Part shown: positions 34,213 through 45,179 of the stretch, piece by piece
How positions within the stretch are numbered: position 1 is the stretch's first letter
How the letters are laid out: each line of letters opens with the position of its first letter
NCBI RefSeq assembly: GCF_026651875.1
Contig: NZ_CP104067.1
Span: 1,302,001-1,366,000 of the forward strand
Length of the DNA stretch: 64,000 nucleotides
Reading direction: 5' to 3'
Origin: Alicyclobacillus fastidiosus
GTDB lineage: Bacteria; Bacillota; Bacilli; Alicyclobacillales; Alicyclobacillaceae
The notes under the pieces: model-generated
Database searches by the model: none
Seen by the model: the letters and a program-made list of their open reading frames with translations, nothing else
Told to the model about the DNA's origin: nothing
Translations under genes and position numbers: made by a program

Positions 34213-37200
34213 ATGGAAACCAGCCGGGTAAGTAATATTTCGGAGCAGATCAAGCAAATTCACAAAGAGGGATATTCAACGTGGACCACGGGAGCTAAGG
34301 AAGGCATCGGAACGGCTTATTATGACCCTAGTCTGGGAAAAAGTCGATCTAACGTTTGGTACACATTGAGTCGTGGTGTTTTAACAGAGGTATATTATCC
34401 GACGGTCGATGTCGCGAATTTACAGATGTTGCAGTTTTTTATCGGCGATCCTCTCGAGTCGATTATAGTAGATGAGCAATCAGCTACGGAGCATCATGCT
34501 CAACTCCTTCAACATGATGCTCTTGTCTATCAGCAGCGAAACACGGCCAACAATGGAAACTATAGAATCAGTAAAACTTACATAACCGACCCCGAACACA
34601 ACACCTTATATCTTCACGTATCTTTTCACGCACTTCGTGGCTCAGTAGGAGACTATGAACTATACCTCTATTTGAACCCAGTCCTAACAGGTTCTGCTGT
34701 CGATGATACCGCACATATTGCATTCTCTAGAGGACGGCAATATCTGTTGGCATCCGATGATACGACTGCCTTGGCTGTAGGGGCCTCGCTTCCATATGTA
34801 AAAGCAATGGTGAATGAGGTTGGGCATTGGGACGTTCGGGATACTGTGTCCGCCAAGGCACAGGGGGATGTTGCATTCATCGGGCAGTTAGATTTGGGGG
34901 CGGCCCGCGAATCCAAGGAGATAACGTTTACCGTCGCACTTGGCTTTGGCTCCACGGAAGCGGACGCTTTAACGTCAGCAGAGAGCACCCTTGGTCGCCC
35001 GTTTCGTGATGTGATGATACAGTATGAGTCCGGTTGGCAAAACTATGTACGCACTTTGGATTCTCCTCCATCGTGGGTCCCCCTGAAACAGTACTACGCA
35101 GCTGCAATGGTAGTGAAAGCCCATGAGGACAAACTGCACCCAGGGGCCATTGTTGCTTCCCTCAGTATACCGTGGGGCGACAATCTTCCCGCAACAACAA
35201 AAGGGACAGGAGGGTATCATCTAGTTTGGGCCCGTGACTTATACCACATTGCGACGGGATTGGCAGCGATTGGAGATACGGCTACGGCCATGCGTTCACT
35301 GATTTATCTTGACGAAGTCCAACAGAAGAGGGATGGTTCATTTCCCCAAAACTCTTGGCTGAACGGCGTCCCGTATTGGAACGGTTTGCAACTAGACGAG
35401 GCCGCATTCCCTATCTTGCTTGCGCATTATTTAGGCGCGTATGAACGTTATGAGTCTCTAGTGAAGCCGGCTGCCGATTACATTGTGGAACATGGCCCGT
35501 TCACCCCTCAGGAACGTTGGGAAGAAAATGGGGGGCTGTCTCCATCAACAATTGCCGCCGAAATCGCTGCCTTGGTCGTTGCGGCAAAGATGGCATCAGT
35601 GCAGAGGGACCTTGTCTCAGCTGCTGTCTATTTAGCGACTGCAGACAAGTGGTTTACTAGCCTAGACGAGTGGCTTGCCGTGCAGAGCGGTAAATGGTCT
35701 GACACCCTCTACTATATTCGAATTAGCGAATCCAGCAACCCAAATGACGGAGCTTGGATAGAGGTTAAAAACGGTGGAGGATGGTATCCAAAGTCAGAGA
35801 TTATCGATGCAGGCTTTTTGGAACTCGTTCGACTTGGAGTGAAATCCCCTGACGACCCTCTGGTGATTTCTTCCTTGAACGTCATTGATGAGGTGATTAA
35901 GTGCGATACTCCCTTTGGTCCCTTTTGGTACCGTTACAACCATGACGGATACGGTGAACAAGAAGACGGATTGCCCTACGACGGAACAGGGATAGGTCGC
36001 TTGTGGCCGGTTTTGACTGGGGAGCGTGGTGAGTACGAAGTCGCCCTTTCAGCAATGGCCGGTACTAGAGTACCGAACAACGTCTATGGTGTGGAAAATC
36101 TTCTGTCGACAGTGGCATCGTCAGCGAATCAAGGGTGTCTCATCCCAGAGCAGGTTTGGGATAGGGAGGAAGTTTGGAACAAGCACTTGAGTCCGTTTAA
36201 AGGCACAGGCTGCGCCACTCCGTTGGTATGGGCGATGGCGCAGTATTTGCGATTGGTTAAGTGCATTGAACAGGGGCGTATTGTCGAAATGCCAATGGAG
36301 GTACGCAGTCGCTATTCAATGACTACTCCGCTCTCCCAGAACTTCACCGAGGAAACGCGCAAACCAACTGCTCTTTTCATTGAGTATCCCGCTTCTTCCG
36401 TCGTGATAGCTTCTAACGATTTTCAGGTCAAAGGACAAGCTGGGCCGTTCCATACCATCGTAATATGTTCCGGTTCCATTGTTGTGGGTCATACCACCGC
36501 TGACGCAAATGGTTCTTTCTTCGCTAGTGTTCACCTACGTTATGAATCCATCGGCACTCACGTTTTACGAATACTGGGTTATGACGGCGTAGAAACCATC
36601 ACGGAGACGGAGATTCGTTATGAATACCGACCATTAGTGGTACTCGAGGTTATAAAACCAACCGATGACAGGGGGACTCCGAGGTTATGCGATTACCCCT
36701 TGAACCCTGTGTTTAAAAGTGGCGATTTCGATATGCGGGCGTTTGGTGTACTGGCTGACGAGGACAATGTTTACTTTCAAATTGAACTTGGCAACCTTGA
36801 CAATCCGTGGTGCGCACCAACGGGTATATCGAAACAGTTGATCGACATTTACCTTGATATGGACGGAATACCGGGTTCGGGCCAGTGTCAAACAATGGGA
36901 TTTGGGGCACAGTTCCGTTCCGATGCTGCGTGGGAGAAAATGATTCGTATCTCGGGAAGTTGGTGTGGCGAAGCTCATATGTACAACAGTGATTGGTCCG
37001 ATGCCGGGCCGGTTTCCATACGTCCCAACTATGACAGCAACACGATTACGGTTACCGTACCCATCGCTCAGTTAGGTCGTCGTCCTGCCCGTGGATGGGG
37101 CTTCATGGTGTTACTTGGTGGGGAATGTTATGGTGCGGTTCGTCCAGTTCGAGCGACTGCAGATGAATGGGCCTTCGGATGTGCTTATGACATGCCAGTG

Positions 37201-37308
37201 CGCTTCCAGTTTGCAGACCTACTCGTGCCTGAAAACATCAGTAAAGAGGCATTGTTCAACTGGGTGCTTGACGATGGTATGGTAGAACTACCGATGGTGC
37301 GGATTTGA
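34213..37308 (+). CDS. GH15 glucodextranase/glucoamylase-like protein
   Basis: 1031-residue glycoside hydrolase family 15 protein with the domain order of glucodextranase: N-terminal beta-sandwich (about 15-285, GIGTAYYDPSLGKSRSNVWY), an alpha/alpha-barrel catalytic domain (about 290-700: GGYHLVWARDLYHIATGL, DGSFPQNSWLNG, PQERWEENGGLSPSTIAAEI, the acid Glu in CLIPEQVWDREE, TGCATPLVWAMAQY) and C-terminal modules (about 715-1020) including a glucodextranase C-type binding domain. It should release glucose from non-reducing ends of alpha-glucans. Secreted relatives carry a signal peptide; the N-terminus METSRVSNISEQI shows none, so this one appears cytoplasmic. First gene of the glucan module and 17 bases ahead of the phosphorylase frame. 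Confidence 0.85.
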   Translation: METSRVSNISEQIKQIHKEGYSTWTTGAKEGIGTAYYDPSLGKSRSNVWYTLSRGVLTEVYYPTVDVANLQMLQFFIGDPLESIIVDEQSATEHHAQLLQHDALVYQQRNTANNGNYRISKTYITDPEHNTLYLHVSFHALRGSVGDYELYLYLNPVLTGSAVDDTAHIAFSRGRQYLLASDDTTALAVGASLPYVKAMVNEVGHWDVRDTVSAKAQGDVAFIGQLDLGAARESKEITFTVALGFGSTEADALTSAESTLGRPFRDVMIQYESGWQNYVRTLDSPPSWVPLKQYYAAAMVVKAHEDKLHPGAIVASLSIPWGDNLPATTKGTGGYHLVWARDLYHIATGLAAIGDTATAMRSLIYLDEVQQKRDGSFPQNSWLNGVPYWNGLQLDEAAFPILLAHYLGAYERYESLVKPAADYIVEHGPFTPQERWEENGGLSPSTIAAEIAALVVAAKMASVQRDLVSAAVYLATADKWFTSLDEWLAVQSGKWSDTLYYIRISESSNPNDGAWIEVKNGGGWYPKSEIIDAGFLELVRLGVKSPDDPLVISSLNVIDEVIKCDTPFGPFWYRYNHDGYGEQEDGLPYDGTGIGRLWPVLTGERGEYEVALSAMAGTRVPNNVYGVENLLSTVASSANQGCLIPEQVWDREEVWNKHLSPFKGTGCATPLVWAMAQYLRLVKCIEQGRIVEMPMEVRSRYSMTTPLSQNFTEETRKPTALFIEYPASSVVIASNDFQVKGQAGPFHTIVICSGSIVVGHTTADANGSFFASVHLRYESIGTHVLRILGYDGVETITETEIRYEYRPLVVLEVIKPTDDRGTPRLCDYPLNPVFKSGDFDMRAFGVLADEDNVYFQIELGNLDNPWCAPTGISKQLIDIYLDMDGIPGSGQCQTMGFGAQFRSDAAWEKMIRISGSWCGEAHMYNSDWSDAGPVSIRPNYDSNTITVTVPIAQLGRRPARGWGFMVLLGGECYGAVRPVRATADEWAFGCAYDMPVRFQFADLLVPENISKEALFNWVLDDGMVELPMVRI

Positions 37309-38648
37309 AAAACTCATAACAGATATGGGCAGCAACAACTCAGCATATATTTCTCTTCAGGATACCAAGGGGGATTGTGCGATGGTTGCGAAGATTGCCT
37401 ATTTGTCGGCTGAATTTGGACTCTCTGAGGCGTTGCCGATTTATTCCGGAGGACTCGGTGTGCTCGCAGGAGACTATGTAAAAGCTGCCAGTGATGATCA
37501 ATTTCCCATGGTTGCCGTAGGTATTTTGTATCGGAAAGGATACTTTCAACAGCGTATTTTGCCGGACGGGACCCAGCAAGCCGTGTATCAAGTACTAAAT
37601 CGAAGTACATTACCAATCCAACGTGTCGTACACGAGGATGGCCAGCCTCTGCTCATTTCTGTTCCAATTTTAGGTCGGGATGTTCACCTAGCGGTCTGGT
37701 GCGCAAGGGTTGGTAGTGTTCCTGTGTACTTGTTGGATGCCGATATTATAGAAAATCAACCTGAAGATAGAGCGCTTACGGATAGATTGTACGGCGGTGG
37801 TGACGCAGAACGGATATGTCATGAGATTATTCTCGGCATTGGCGGGGTTCGCTGTTTGCGAGCGGTCGGAGAATCTCCAGCACTTTGGCACTTGAATGAA
37901 GGGCACGTTGCCTTTGCATCACTGGAAAGGTTGCGTGAGTACTCCGCCGCAGGGCTAGATTTTAGAACTGCAGTGGAAGCCGTGCGCGCCACTACGGTTT
38001 TTACCACACACACACCAGTAGCCGCAGGTCACGACTCATTTGAAATACCCCTGATTGATAAATATTTCGGTGATTTTTATTGGCAAGTTGGTGCTGAAAG
38101 AAGCGAGGTTCTTGACCTTGGTCGAATTGGAAATCGGTTTAACATGACACGTCTTGCATTCAGTTTGTCGGCCAAGGTCAATGGGGTAAGCAAAATCCAC
38201 TCACGTGTTTCCCAACAGTTGTTCCATCAATGGTTTCCTCACATTCCCTCCGCAGATATTGCCGTAGAGGCTATAACAAATGGTGTTCACGTTACGACAT
38301 GGCTCTCTCCGGAACTAAAAACCCTCTATGACCAATACCTTGTGCCGAATTGGGCTTCAAGTGTTTCTGACCAAAGTATTTGGAACGGCATCTATAACAT
38401 TCCTGATGGCGAACTTTGGGCGGCCCATCAAGGCGCAAAAAAACGACTGATTGACCGTTTAAAATTGCCTGTTGACCTAGATGCTCTCTTCATTGGATTC
38501 GCTCGAAGGTTTGCAACATATAAGCGAGCAACCTTAATTTTGCGCGATTTGAACCGTTTGGAAGCGATTCTCTGCAGCAGCGAGAAACCAGTGTATTTGG
38601 TCTTTGCCGGGAAGGCCCACCCAAATGATGGGCCCGGTCAAGACCTGA

Positions 38649-40301
38649 CATGACCTATGCAGTTGTCCCCAACAATTGGTTGGTTGAAAAGGGACAGAAC
38701 CACCCGATTTCTAGATTGGGTGGCCAAAGTCTACGAATCAGTCTTGCAAAATCCTTTGCGACTGTGTCAAGATCGAGTGTAATCGAGTCTGGTTTATTTC
38801 TACTATGGACTCGACGTGTGTGGCAGCGGATGCAAATTAGATTGCGGATCACTTGGCCGTGGGTGCAATCCTCTTTGCCCGCTGTTTTTCGTTGTGCCCA
38901 AAGCAGATACCGAATGAGAGTTTCCGCCGTGAATAGCAGCGTCAGGTGTGCATGAATGTGGTTCTCGTTTTGTGAATGGCAGTTCAACATACCCAACTCT
39001 TGCTTGGCTGTACGAAACAGGATTTCAATATTCCAGCGGCGTAGCCATGCCCCAAGCACTTCCTGTGGAACGTCGTGACGATTACTCATCAGCAGATATG
39101 CACCCTTGTAGTCGGCCGCGGGTTCGTGGTCTGATTCGTCGGTTGTGTCGATCCTGCTTCGCTCGGTATCCTTAGACTCCTCCTTAACCCGCCAGCCAAC
39201 CACTGCAGCAATGGGTGTGTACTTCATTTTTATGATCATTTGTCCTTTACGATTGCGTTTTTCTGTCGGCATCTGTATGTAGATATCCTGACAGACTACA
39301 GAAGCAACTTTCGCCTTGGGTTGCATCTTCAAGCGCGGATAGACTTCACGAATCAAATCTATGGGCTGTATGGGAACAAATCGTTCACGCCCGGTGCCCG
39401 GTTCAATGAGTCGACGGAACAGCTTCGTATTGCGTTTCGCCTTCGTGATCCAATCGAAATTGGCAGACTCGCACTGACGCAAGAATGGTTTGCTGAAGTA
39501 CCAACGGTCCATAACAACCCACAATCGACACGATACTTGTTTGCGAACATCCTGAAGCATGCGCCATGCCAAGTCTAGTTTTGAAGACTCTTTAGCTGTC
39601 TCCGATTCTGGTTTCTTCCAGATGGAATAGGACCATGGGTACTCAACACCGTTTCGGCGAACAGCGTGTAATGCGACGATGTTCATGGCCCATGTGTAGG
39701 TTTTGCTGGAACTGTCGTAAAGCCAATAGAGAAAGGGGATTTTCTTCGCATATGGGTGTGGTGCATGCGTGTCGTCCAAGGCCAGAACATCGCCATTTGT
39801 TAGTGCAGTGTCTGTGTCATCCTGAAGCCTTTCAGTACGCTTATTGTTGAATACATCCCAACCGGAAAACCCGGTCAGAAACCGACTGAGTGCGGATTGC
39901 GATATCTTCTTCGCGCCGAGTGTCTGTTGCAGTAGACCGTCTTGGTTATAAAACGACGACAATGCATTCACCGAGGGAGAACGGTTAATTAATCCGACCA
40001 CGTAAAGGAAAGCAAGGACCCAGGTCGCCACACCGCGAACTTTGAAAATGCCGGATTGAGATAGTAGCAGAGAGAGGTCAAAACGCTCCCACAGGGTACA
40101 AAGCAACGGTATCCCACCGACCTGACTGAACGACGATAAAACTTTGAACTTTGGTTTGCATAAATTCGCCACGCACAACACCCGAATCACTAAGAGGTAG
40201 GTAACCAGTACCTTCTCGGCGATTATTGCGGTGTTTTTGATTTGTCAAGTCTTTTCTTGTTTTCGAAATTCCTAATTCATACAACAACTGCATAGGTCAT
40301 G
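38649..40301 (-). mobile_element. IS4-like insertion sequence in the phosphorylase gene
   Basis: 1653-bp element with inverted ends CATGACCTATGCAGTTGT (38649-38666 and, inverted, 40284-40301), flanked by the 7-bp direct repeat GACCTGA (38642-38648 and 40302-40308). One intact transposase on the minus strand. Confidence 0.95.
38655..40190 (-). CDS. IS4-like DDE transposase
   Basis: 511-residue transposase. First D in DVLALDDTHAPHPYAKK, second in RLWVVMDRWYFSKPF, and E in LRRWNIEILFRTAKQELGM. The N-terminal part (SQVGGIPLLCTLWERFDL) matches large IS4-type relatives. The start is uncertain (GTG 40190 or a nearby codon); the C-terminus ends inside the left terminal repeat. No frameshift. Confidence 0.9.
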   Translation of the reverse strand: MIRVLCVANLCKPKFKVLSSFSQVGGIPLLCTLWERFDLSLLLSQSGIFKVRGVATWVLAFLYVVGLINRSPSVNALSSFYNQDGLLQQTLGAKKISQSALSRFLTGFSGWDVFNNKRTERLQDDTDTALTNGDVLALDDTHAPHPYAKKIPFLYWLYDSSSKTYTWAMNIVALHAVRRNGVEYPWSYSIWKKPESETAKESSKLDLAWRMLQDVRKQVSCRLWVVMDRWYFSKPFLRQCESANFDWITKAKRNTKLFRRLIEPGTGRERFVPIQPIDLIREVYPRLKMQPKAKVASVVCQDIYIQMPTEKRNRKGQMIIKMKYTPIAAVVGWRVKEESKDTERSRIDTTDESDHEPAADYKGAYLLMSNRHDVPQEVLGAWLRRWNIEILFRTAKQELGMLNCHSQNENHIHAHLTLLFTAETLIRYLLWAQRKTAGKEDCTHGQVIRNLICIRCHTRRVHSRNKPDSITLDLDTVAKDFARLIRRLWPPNLEIGWFCPFSTNQLLGTTA

Positions 40302-41494
40302 GACCTGATTCGGCACATAACAGAAGTCTCGAAAATGGATCCGTTTAACGGGGGAATTTTTCTACTCGAAGACTATGACCTAGATATCGCGCGAAGTCTG
40401 GTTCAGGGTGTAGATGTTTGGCTGAATACACCACTCAAACCGATGGAGGCAAGCGGAACAAGTGGTCAAAAAGCTGGACTGAACGGTGTGATGAACTGCA
40501 GCATTCGTGACGGCTGGTGGGATGAGGGGGTGAGCAGCCTGAACGGGTGGGCCATTCCTGACTCATCTGAGGTGAGCCCACAAAAGCGAGATGAAGCAGA
40601 CAGCCAAGCGTTGTACAACATCCTCGAGGATGCCATCATTCCACTCTACTACACTCGTGATCTTGGTCGTGTACCTCGAAGATGGGTAGATTGCATGAGG
40701 GAGTCCATACGCACCATTACCCCCTTGTTCTCTTCACAGCGCATGCTGCGCCAGTATGACGAACAAATCTACCAGCCAACAATCAAACGAGGAGGGCGCC
40801 TGGCTGAGAATCATTTTGCTTTAGCATCACAGATAGCGGAGTTCAAACACTTTATTTGCGAGAATTGGTCCTCAGTTCGAGTGTTGTCTGTCGATTTTAG
40901 GGAGGGTAGGGAACCGTTTAGCGAATATAGATACGGACTAGGAGAAGGCATGATACACAGTGAGGTTCTCGTTGAAGTCTATCTCGGCGCAGTCTGGTTT
41001 CAAGATGTCCGCGTAGAAGCTGTTGGCTCCAATGGAATGGGTGGCATATGGCGTTGCAGTTTGAGTTTCGCTGCAAAGGTCAGACAAGGCGTGTACCTCT
41101 ATCGAGGCTTTTTTCACGGTACGGAGGAGAAGTGGCGGCAGTCCAATGCGAATGTACGCGTGTTTCCTTCGAGCATCAATTTTGCTTCTGAGTTTGAGTT
41201 GGAGTTGGCCAAGTGGGCTGACCCTAACGGGTGACCGGAATGGCCCACCGAATAGCCTACCAGATTGCAAATAAACTAGTTTTATACGAGATACTTTCCG
41301 TGTATTTTCGACCGCATTCACGAATATTTGGATAAGATTGTGCTTTCATTAAAAAATGAAATTGCTTTCATTTCTGTCGTGTTGTACGCATGTCGAAACA
41401 CAGCGAACTTTGGACAAAGGAAATTCCAGTGCTTGCGCATAAATAAGACGACAATCGTCGTGCGAATGACTGAATACGTTACTAGGAGCGAATC

Positions 41495-42310
41495 ATGAAA
41501 GTAGACGACAGAGAACAAGACAAGTGGATGGAGATTGCGAGAAGAGTCAAGGCAGGCGAAAAACAAACTGTGATTGCGCAAGAGCTAGGAATGGAAGTCA
41601 CCAAGTTCAGGTACCGATTACGTAAGTTTCAGGGCAATTTCCGTTCGGACTCAGTGAGTTCTCCCAATCAGAGTAACCTAGACTCGGAAGCTGAGAGCTC
41701 TTTAACTCAAGGGACTTGCAATAATGAAGTGGAACCATCGTCCATCGACACACATTTGTTTGACGAATCGTGGAATCGACAGTGGCTGGTGAGTCGTCTA
41801 GTTCTGCTCGTTAAAGAACCACAGGTCCTGTTTGCGTACTGGGAAGTTGATGAACAAAAAAGGCGCCTCGTTTCCAAGCATTTCGAAACAGGGTGGGACC
41901 ACCTTCCGTTCTATCTGCAGTTATACGATATAACTGACATCGATTTCGATGGCTTCAATGCACACCGTACGGAGAGGATTCAGGTGCATCCGTATGCAGA
42001 TAACTGGTACGTAAATGGAATAAAACCACAGCGGAGTAATGTCATGGACTTCGGAACAACTACCCTGCGTGGAGACTTTTTCACAATTCTTCGATCGAAT
42101 GTGGTGCAGACACCGCCGCAGCCATCCAATCGTTCGATGCAAGACGGGGTGTGGTTCGCGCCGCTCGCAAAGACCTCTGTCGAGCAGTCCCCAATCTTGG
42201 CTGCCGAAGACGCGTTGAACACAAAAGAAACTGTCACAATCGCAGCGGGGGTGCGACGACCATACCCGCGGGAATTTGACGGCTACAGCGTGCGCGCGGG
42301 GAGGAACTGA
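41495..42310 (+). CDS. DUF4912 domain protein
   Basis: 271 residues. The N-terminal 40 residues look like a small helix-turn-helix (KAGEKQTVIAQELGMEVTKF), then a low-complexity serine-rich linker, then the DUF4912 core (about 95-205): LVLLVKEPQVLFAYWEVDEQ, YDITDIDFDGFNAHRTE and DNWYVNGIKPQRSNVMDFG. DUF4912 proteins are often encoded next to GH57/GT genes of alpha-glucan metabolism and may bind carbohydrate, but no activity is established. ATG 41495 follows GGAG. Four bases separate it from the GH57-GT4 gene, so the two are one transcript. Confidence 0.8.
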   Translation: MKVDDREQDKWMEIARRVKAGEKQTVIAQELGMEVTKFRYRLRKFQGNFRSDSVSSPNQSNLDSEAESSLTQGTCNNEVEPSSIDTHLFDESWNRQWLVSRLVLLVKEPQVLFAYWEVDEQKRRLVSKHFETGWDHLPFYLQLYDITDIDFDGFNAHRTERIQVHPYADNWYVNGIKPQRSNVMDFGTTTLRGDFFTILRSNVVQTPPQPSNRSMQDGVWFAPLAKTSVEQSPILAAEDALNTKETVTIAAGVRRPYPREFDGYSVRAGRN

Positions 42311-42314
42311 CATC

Positions 42315-45179
42315 ATGCCAAAAGGGTATCTAGCCATTGTATTGCACGCGCATTTACCGTTTGTTCGCCACCCTGAAAGTGAAACTTATTTAGAAGAACG
42401 CTGGTTGTTTGAGGCATTGACGGAAACGTATATCCCACTGCTTCAAACGTACGAAGGATTACTTCGAGACGGTGTAGATTTTCGCGTTACGATGTCGATT
42501 TCGCCGACACTCGCGGCAATGTTGTCTGATGAACTTCTTCAGGAGCGATACTCGCAGCATCTATCACGGTTGATTGAGTTGGCACAAATGGAAGTGGTGC
42601 GAACAAAGGAAATGCCTGAGTACTACTCTCTCGCTTGTGCGTATCGGGAGAAGTTTCTTGCCATTCACGATTATTATCTTTTCTACGAGAAAAATATCCT
42701 TTCAGCATTCCGTAAGATCCAGGATACCGGCAAACTTGAAATTATTACGTGTGCAGCGACACACGCGTTCCTGCCTCTTGTGTGGACGGAAGAAGCCATC
42801 AGAGCCCAAATTGCTACCGCAGTACATCATCATAGAGTGTACTTTGGCAAAGCGCCGAAGGGCATTTGGCTACCCGAATGCGGATATAAACCAGATATTG
42901 ACAAAGTTTTAAAAGAATATGGTATCGAGTATTTCTTTGTTGATTCTCATGCTTTGCTGTCCGCAAAACCAACGCCCGTACACGGACTCTTGTCTCCGAT
43001 CATTACACCGCATGGGATAGCAGCTTTTGCACGGGATGAAGACTCCTCTAAACAGGTATGGAGCATGACGGAAGGATATCCTGGGGATTTTGATTACCGC
43101 GAATACTATCGTGATATTGGGTATGACCTCGATTATGACGTAATAAAACCGTATATCCATCCCGAAGGCATTCGCGTAAACACAGGAATGAAGTACTACC
43201 GTATTACGGGAAAAAGTGACCACAAAGAACCATACAATTTCGCGAAAGCCCGTGAGAAAGCTGCACAGCACGCTGGGAACTTCATGTTTAATCGGGAAAA
43301 ACAGGTGGAGCACCACGCTTCTCAAATGGACAGGCAGCCGATTGTCGTCGCTCCTTATGATGCTGAACTGTTTGGCCATTGGTGGTATGAAGGTCCTATA
43401 TTCCTCGATATGCTGTTTCGAAAAATTTTCTATGATCAAGAAACGATAGAGACCATTACTCCTTCCGAATACCTAGATATCTACCGCGACTATCAGGTTT
43501 GCCAGTTGTCCATGAGTTCGTGGGGAAGGGGCGGCTATGCGGACGTGTGGCTGCGCGGGGAAAACGACTGGATTTATCCAGCGCTCCATACGGCAGAACA
43601 GAGGATGGTTGAACTCGCCAACACCCACACAAACGTGGATAGGGAGACGAGCAGAGCACTCAATCAGGCAGCGAGAGAGTTGATGCTTGCACAAAGCAGT
43701 GACTGGGCTTTCATTATGGACAATCAGACCATGGTGGACTATGCGGTCAAGCGAACAAAATACCATATCAATCGGTTTACTCGACTGTACGACATGGTGA
43801 AGACAAACAGTGTGGATGAGACATGGCTTGCTCGCATCGAGGAAATGGACAAGGTCTTTCCAGAACTGGACTACAAAAGCTATCAATCTAGTTACCCCGT
43901 TGTCCGTTACGAGGAGACCAAGAATAAACTCTGCGTGCTGATGTTGTCATGGGAGTTCCCACCTCTGACCGTAGGAGGACTGTCGCGGCACGTCTACGAT
44001 TTATCCCGTTACTTAGTGAAAAACGGAGTTGAGGTTCATGTGCTTACGATGCATGTGGACGGTTGTGAAGCGAATGAAATCGTCGAGGGTGTGCACGTAC
44101 ACAGGGTTCACATAATGAAACCGGACGGTGGCGAGTTTATTCATTTTATCTTCCAATTGAATCTCATGATGGTAGATGCCTGCAGCGCGCTCGTAAAAAG
44201 TGGTCTCACCTTCGATCTCGTTCACGCTCATGATTGGTTGGTGACAGATGCGGCGCAAACCATCAAGCACTTATATAACCTACCTTTGATTGCCACCATA
44301 CACGCTACTGAGCATGGACGAAACGACGGACTTCACACCGAGCTCCAGCACAAAATTCACCAGCAGGAGTGGGAACTCACCTACGAGGCTTGGCGCGTGA
44401 TAGTATGCAGCACTTATATGCGCCAAGAGGTAGAACAGATATTCCAATTACCACATGACAAAGTGGATGTTCTGCCGAACGGCGTTGACAGAAAGTTGCT
44501 TACACCTCGACACGATGTGGAGGCTAGTAAGGCTGGATACGCGGATGATGATGAACAAGTCGTACTCTTCGTTGGTCGCTTGGTTCGCGAAAAAGGTGTT
44601 CACATTTTATTGGAAGCGGCTCCGGCAATCCTTGCCGCACACCCGAAGGCGAAGTTCATCGTTGTCGGCGCCGGGCCTGCAGAATCTGACTTTCGTCACA
44701 TGTCAACTCAGCTCGGGTTGGGAAGCAAGGTGCTGTTCACAGGGTTTGTTTCGGATGAAGCTCGAAACCGCCTGTTACATAGCGCTGACGTCGCGGTGTT
44801 CCCGAGCCTCTACGAGCCATTTGGCATTGTTGCCCTTGAGGCGATGGCGGCTGGTACTCCGGTCGTGGTTTCTGACGTTGGTGGGCTTGCGGACGTCGTG
44901 CAACACGAAACGAATGGTTTAAAGATGTATGCCGGAGACGTGCGCTCGCTAACGAATCAAGTGAATGCACTTTTGGGGAATCCGGATTGGGCTCAGAATC
45001 TTGCAAACACAGCCATCTCGCAAATAGATCGGTACGACTGGGATCACATCGCGAAGGGCACAACAAAAATTTACCAACGGGTGCTAGTTGAACGAGAAAC
45101 GGTACACGGGTGGCTGGAAGCAGCAAGTGCCACGTTGTCAGCAACGGCGGAAGTAGGGGACGCAGACGAGTCGCAATAG
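42315..45179 (+). CDS. GH57 branching enzyme fused to GT4 glycosyltransferase
   Basis: 954-residue two-enzyme fusion for making branched alpha-glucan. Residues 1-530 are a GH57 1,4-alpha-glucan branching enzyme: YLAIVLHAHLPFVRHPE, catalytic Glu in GIWLPECGYKP (E188), Asp in VAPYDAELFGHWW (D349) and MSSWGRGGYADVWL. From about 545 a GT4 domain of glycogen-synthase type follows: LMLSWEFPPLTVGGLSRHVY, DLVHAHDWLV, VLFVGRLVREKGV and the donor-site YEPFGIVALEAMAAGTPVV. ATG 42315 has a GAGG site and lies four bases past the DUF4912 stop. The donor is probably ADP- or UDP-glucose (family knowledge). Intact, unlike the phosphorylase upstream. Confidence 0.9.
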   Translation: MPKGYLAIVLHAHLPFVRHPESETYLEERWLFEALTETYIPLLQTYEGLLRDGVDFRVTMSISPTLAAMLSDELLQERYSQHLSRLIELAQMEVVRTKEMPEYYSLACAYREKFLAIHDYYLFYEKNILSAFRKIQDTGKLEIITCAATHAFLPLVWTEEAIRAQIATAVHHHRVYFGKAPKGIWLPECGYKPDIDKVLKEYGIEYFFVDSHALLSAKPTPVHGLLSPIITPHGIAAFARDEDSSKQVWSMTEGYPGDFDYREYYRDIGYDLDYDVIKPYIHPEGIRVNTGMKYYRITGKSDHKEPYNFAKAREKAAQHAGNFMFNREKQVEHHASQMDRQPIVVAPYDAELFGHWWYEGPIFLDMLFRKIFYDQETIETITPSEYLDIYRDYQVCQLSMSSWGRGGYADVWLRGENDWIYPALHTAEQRMVELANTHTNVDRETSRALNQAARELMLAQSSDWAFIMDNQTMVDYAVKRTKYHINRFTRLYDMVKTNSVDETWLARIEEMDKVFPELDYKSYQSSYPVVRYEETKNKLCVLMLSWEFPPLTVGGLSRHVYDLSRYLVKNGVEVHVLTMHVDGCEANEIVEGVHVHRVHIMKPDGGEFIHFIFQLNLMMVDACSALVKSGLTFDLVHAHDWLVTDAAQTIKHLYNLPLIATIHATEHGRNDGLHTELQHKIHQQEWELTYEAWRVIVCSTYMRQEVEQIFQLPHDKVDVLPNGVDRKLLTPRHDVEASKAGYADDDEQVVLFVGRLVREKGVHILLEAAPAILAAHPKAKFIVVGAGPAESDFRHMSTQLGLGSKVLFTGFVSDEARNRLLHSADVAVFPSLYEPFGIVALEAMAAGTPVVVSDVGGLADVVQHETNGLKMYAGDVRSLTNQVNALLGNPDWAQNLANTAISQIDRYDWDHIAKGTTKIYQRVLVERETVHGWLEAASATLSATAEVGDADESQ

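Larger units (their letters stand above)
37382..41234 (+). pseudogene. glgP: Alpha-glucan (glycogen/maltodextrin) phosphorylase, interrupted by an IS
   Basis: GT35 phosphorylase that releases glucose-1-phosphate from alpha-1,4-glucans, split into 37382-38648 and 40309-41234. Part one has IAYLSAEFGLSEALPIYSGG, WHLNEGHVAFASLE, TTHTPVAAGHD and ITNGVHVTTW; part two starts at LIRHITEVSKMDPF and contains QGVDVWLNTPLKPMEASGTS and the pyridoxal-phosphate lysine in SGQKAGLNGV. Deleting the IS and one GACCTGA copy restores a single frame of about 730 residues (...GPGQDLIRHI...). ATG 37382 has AAGGGGG eight bases upstream; the frame opens earlier at 37325 without a site. With the IS in place the lysine-bearing half is cut off, so the enzyme is lost. 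Confidence 0.9.

Noticed and set aside
42909..43439. 176-codon open frame on the minus strand
   Set aside because: Antisense within the GH57 domain, which has all its motifs on the other strand.
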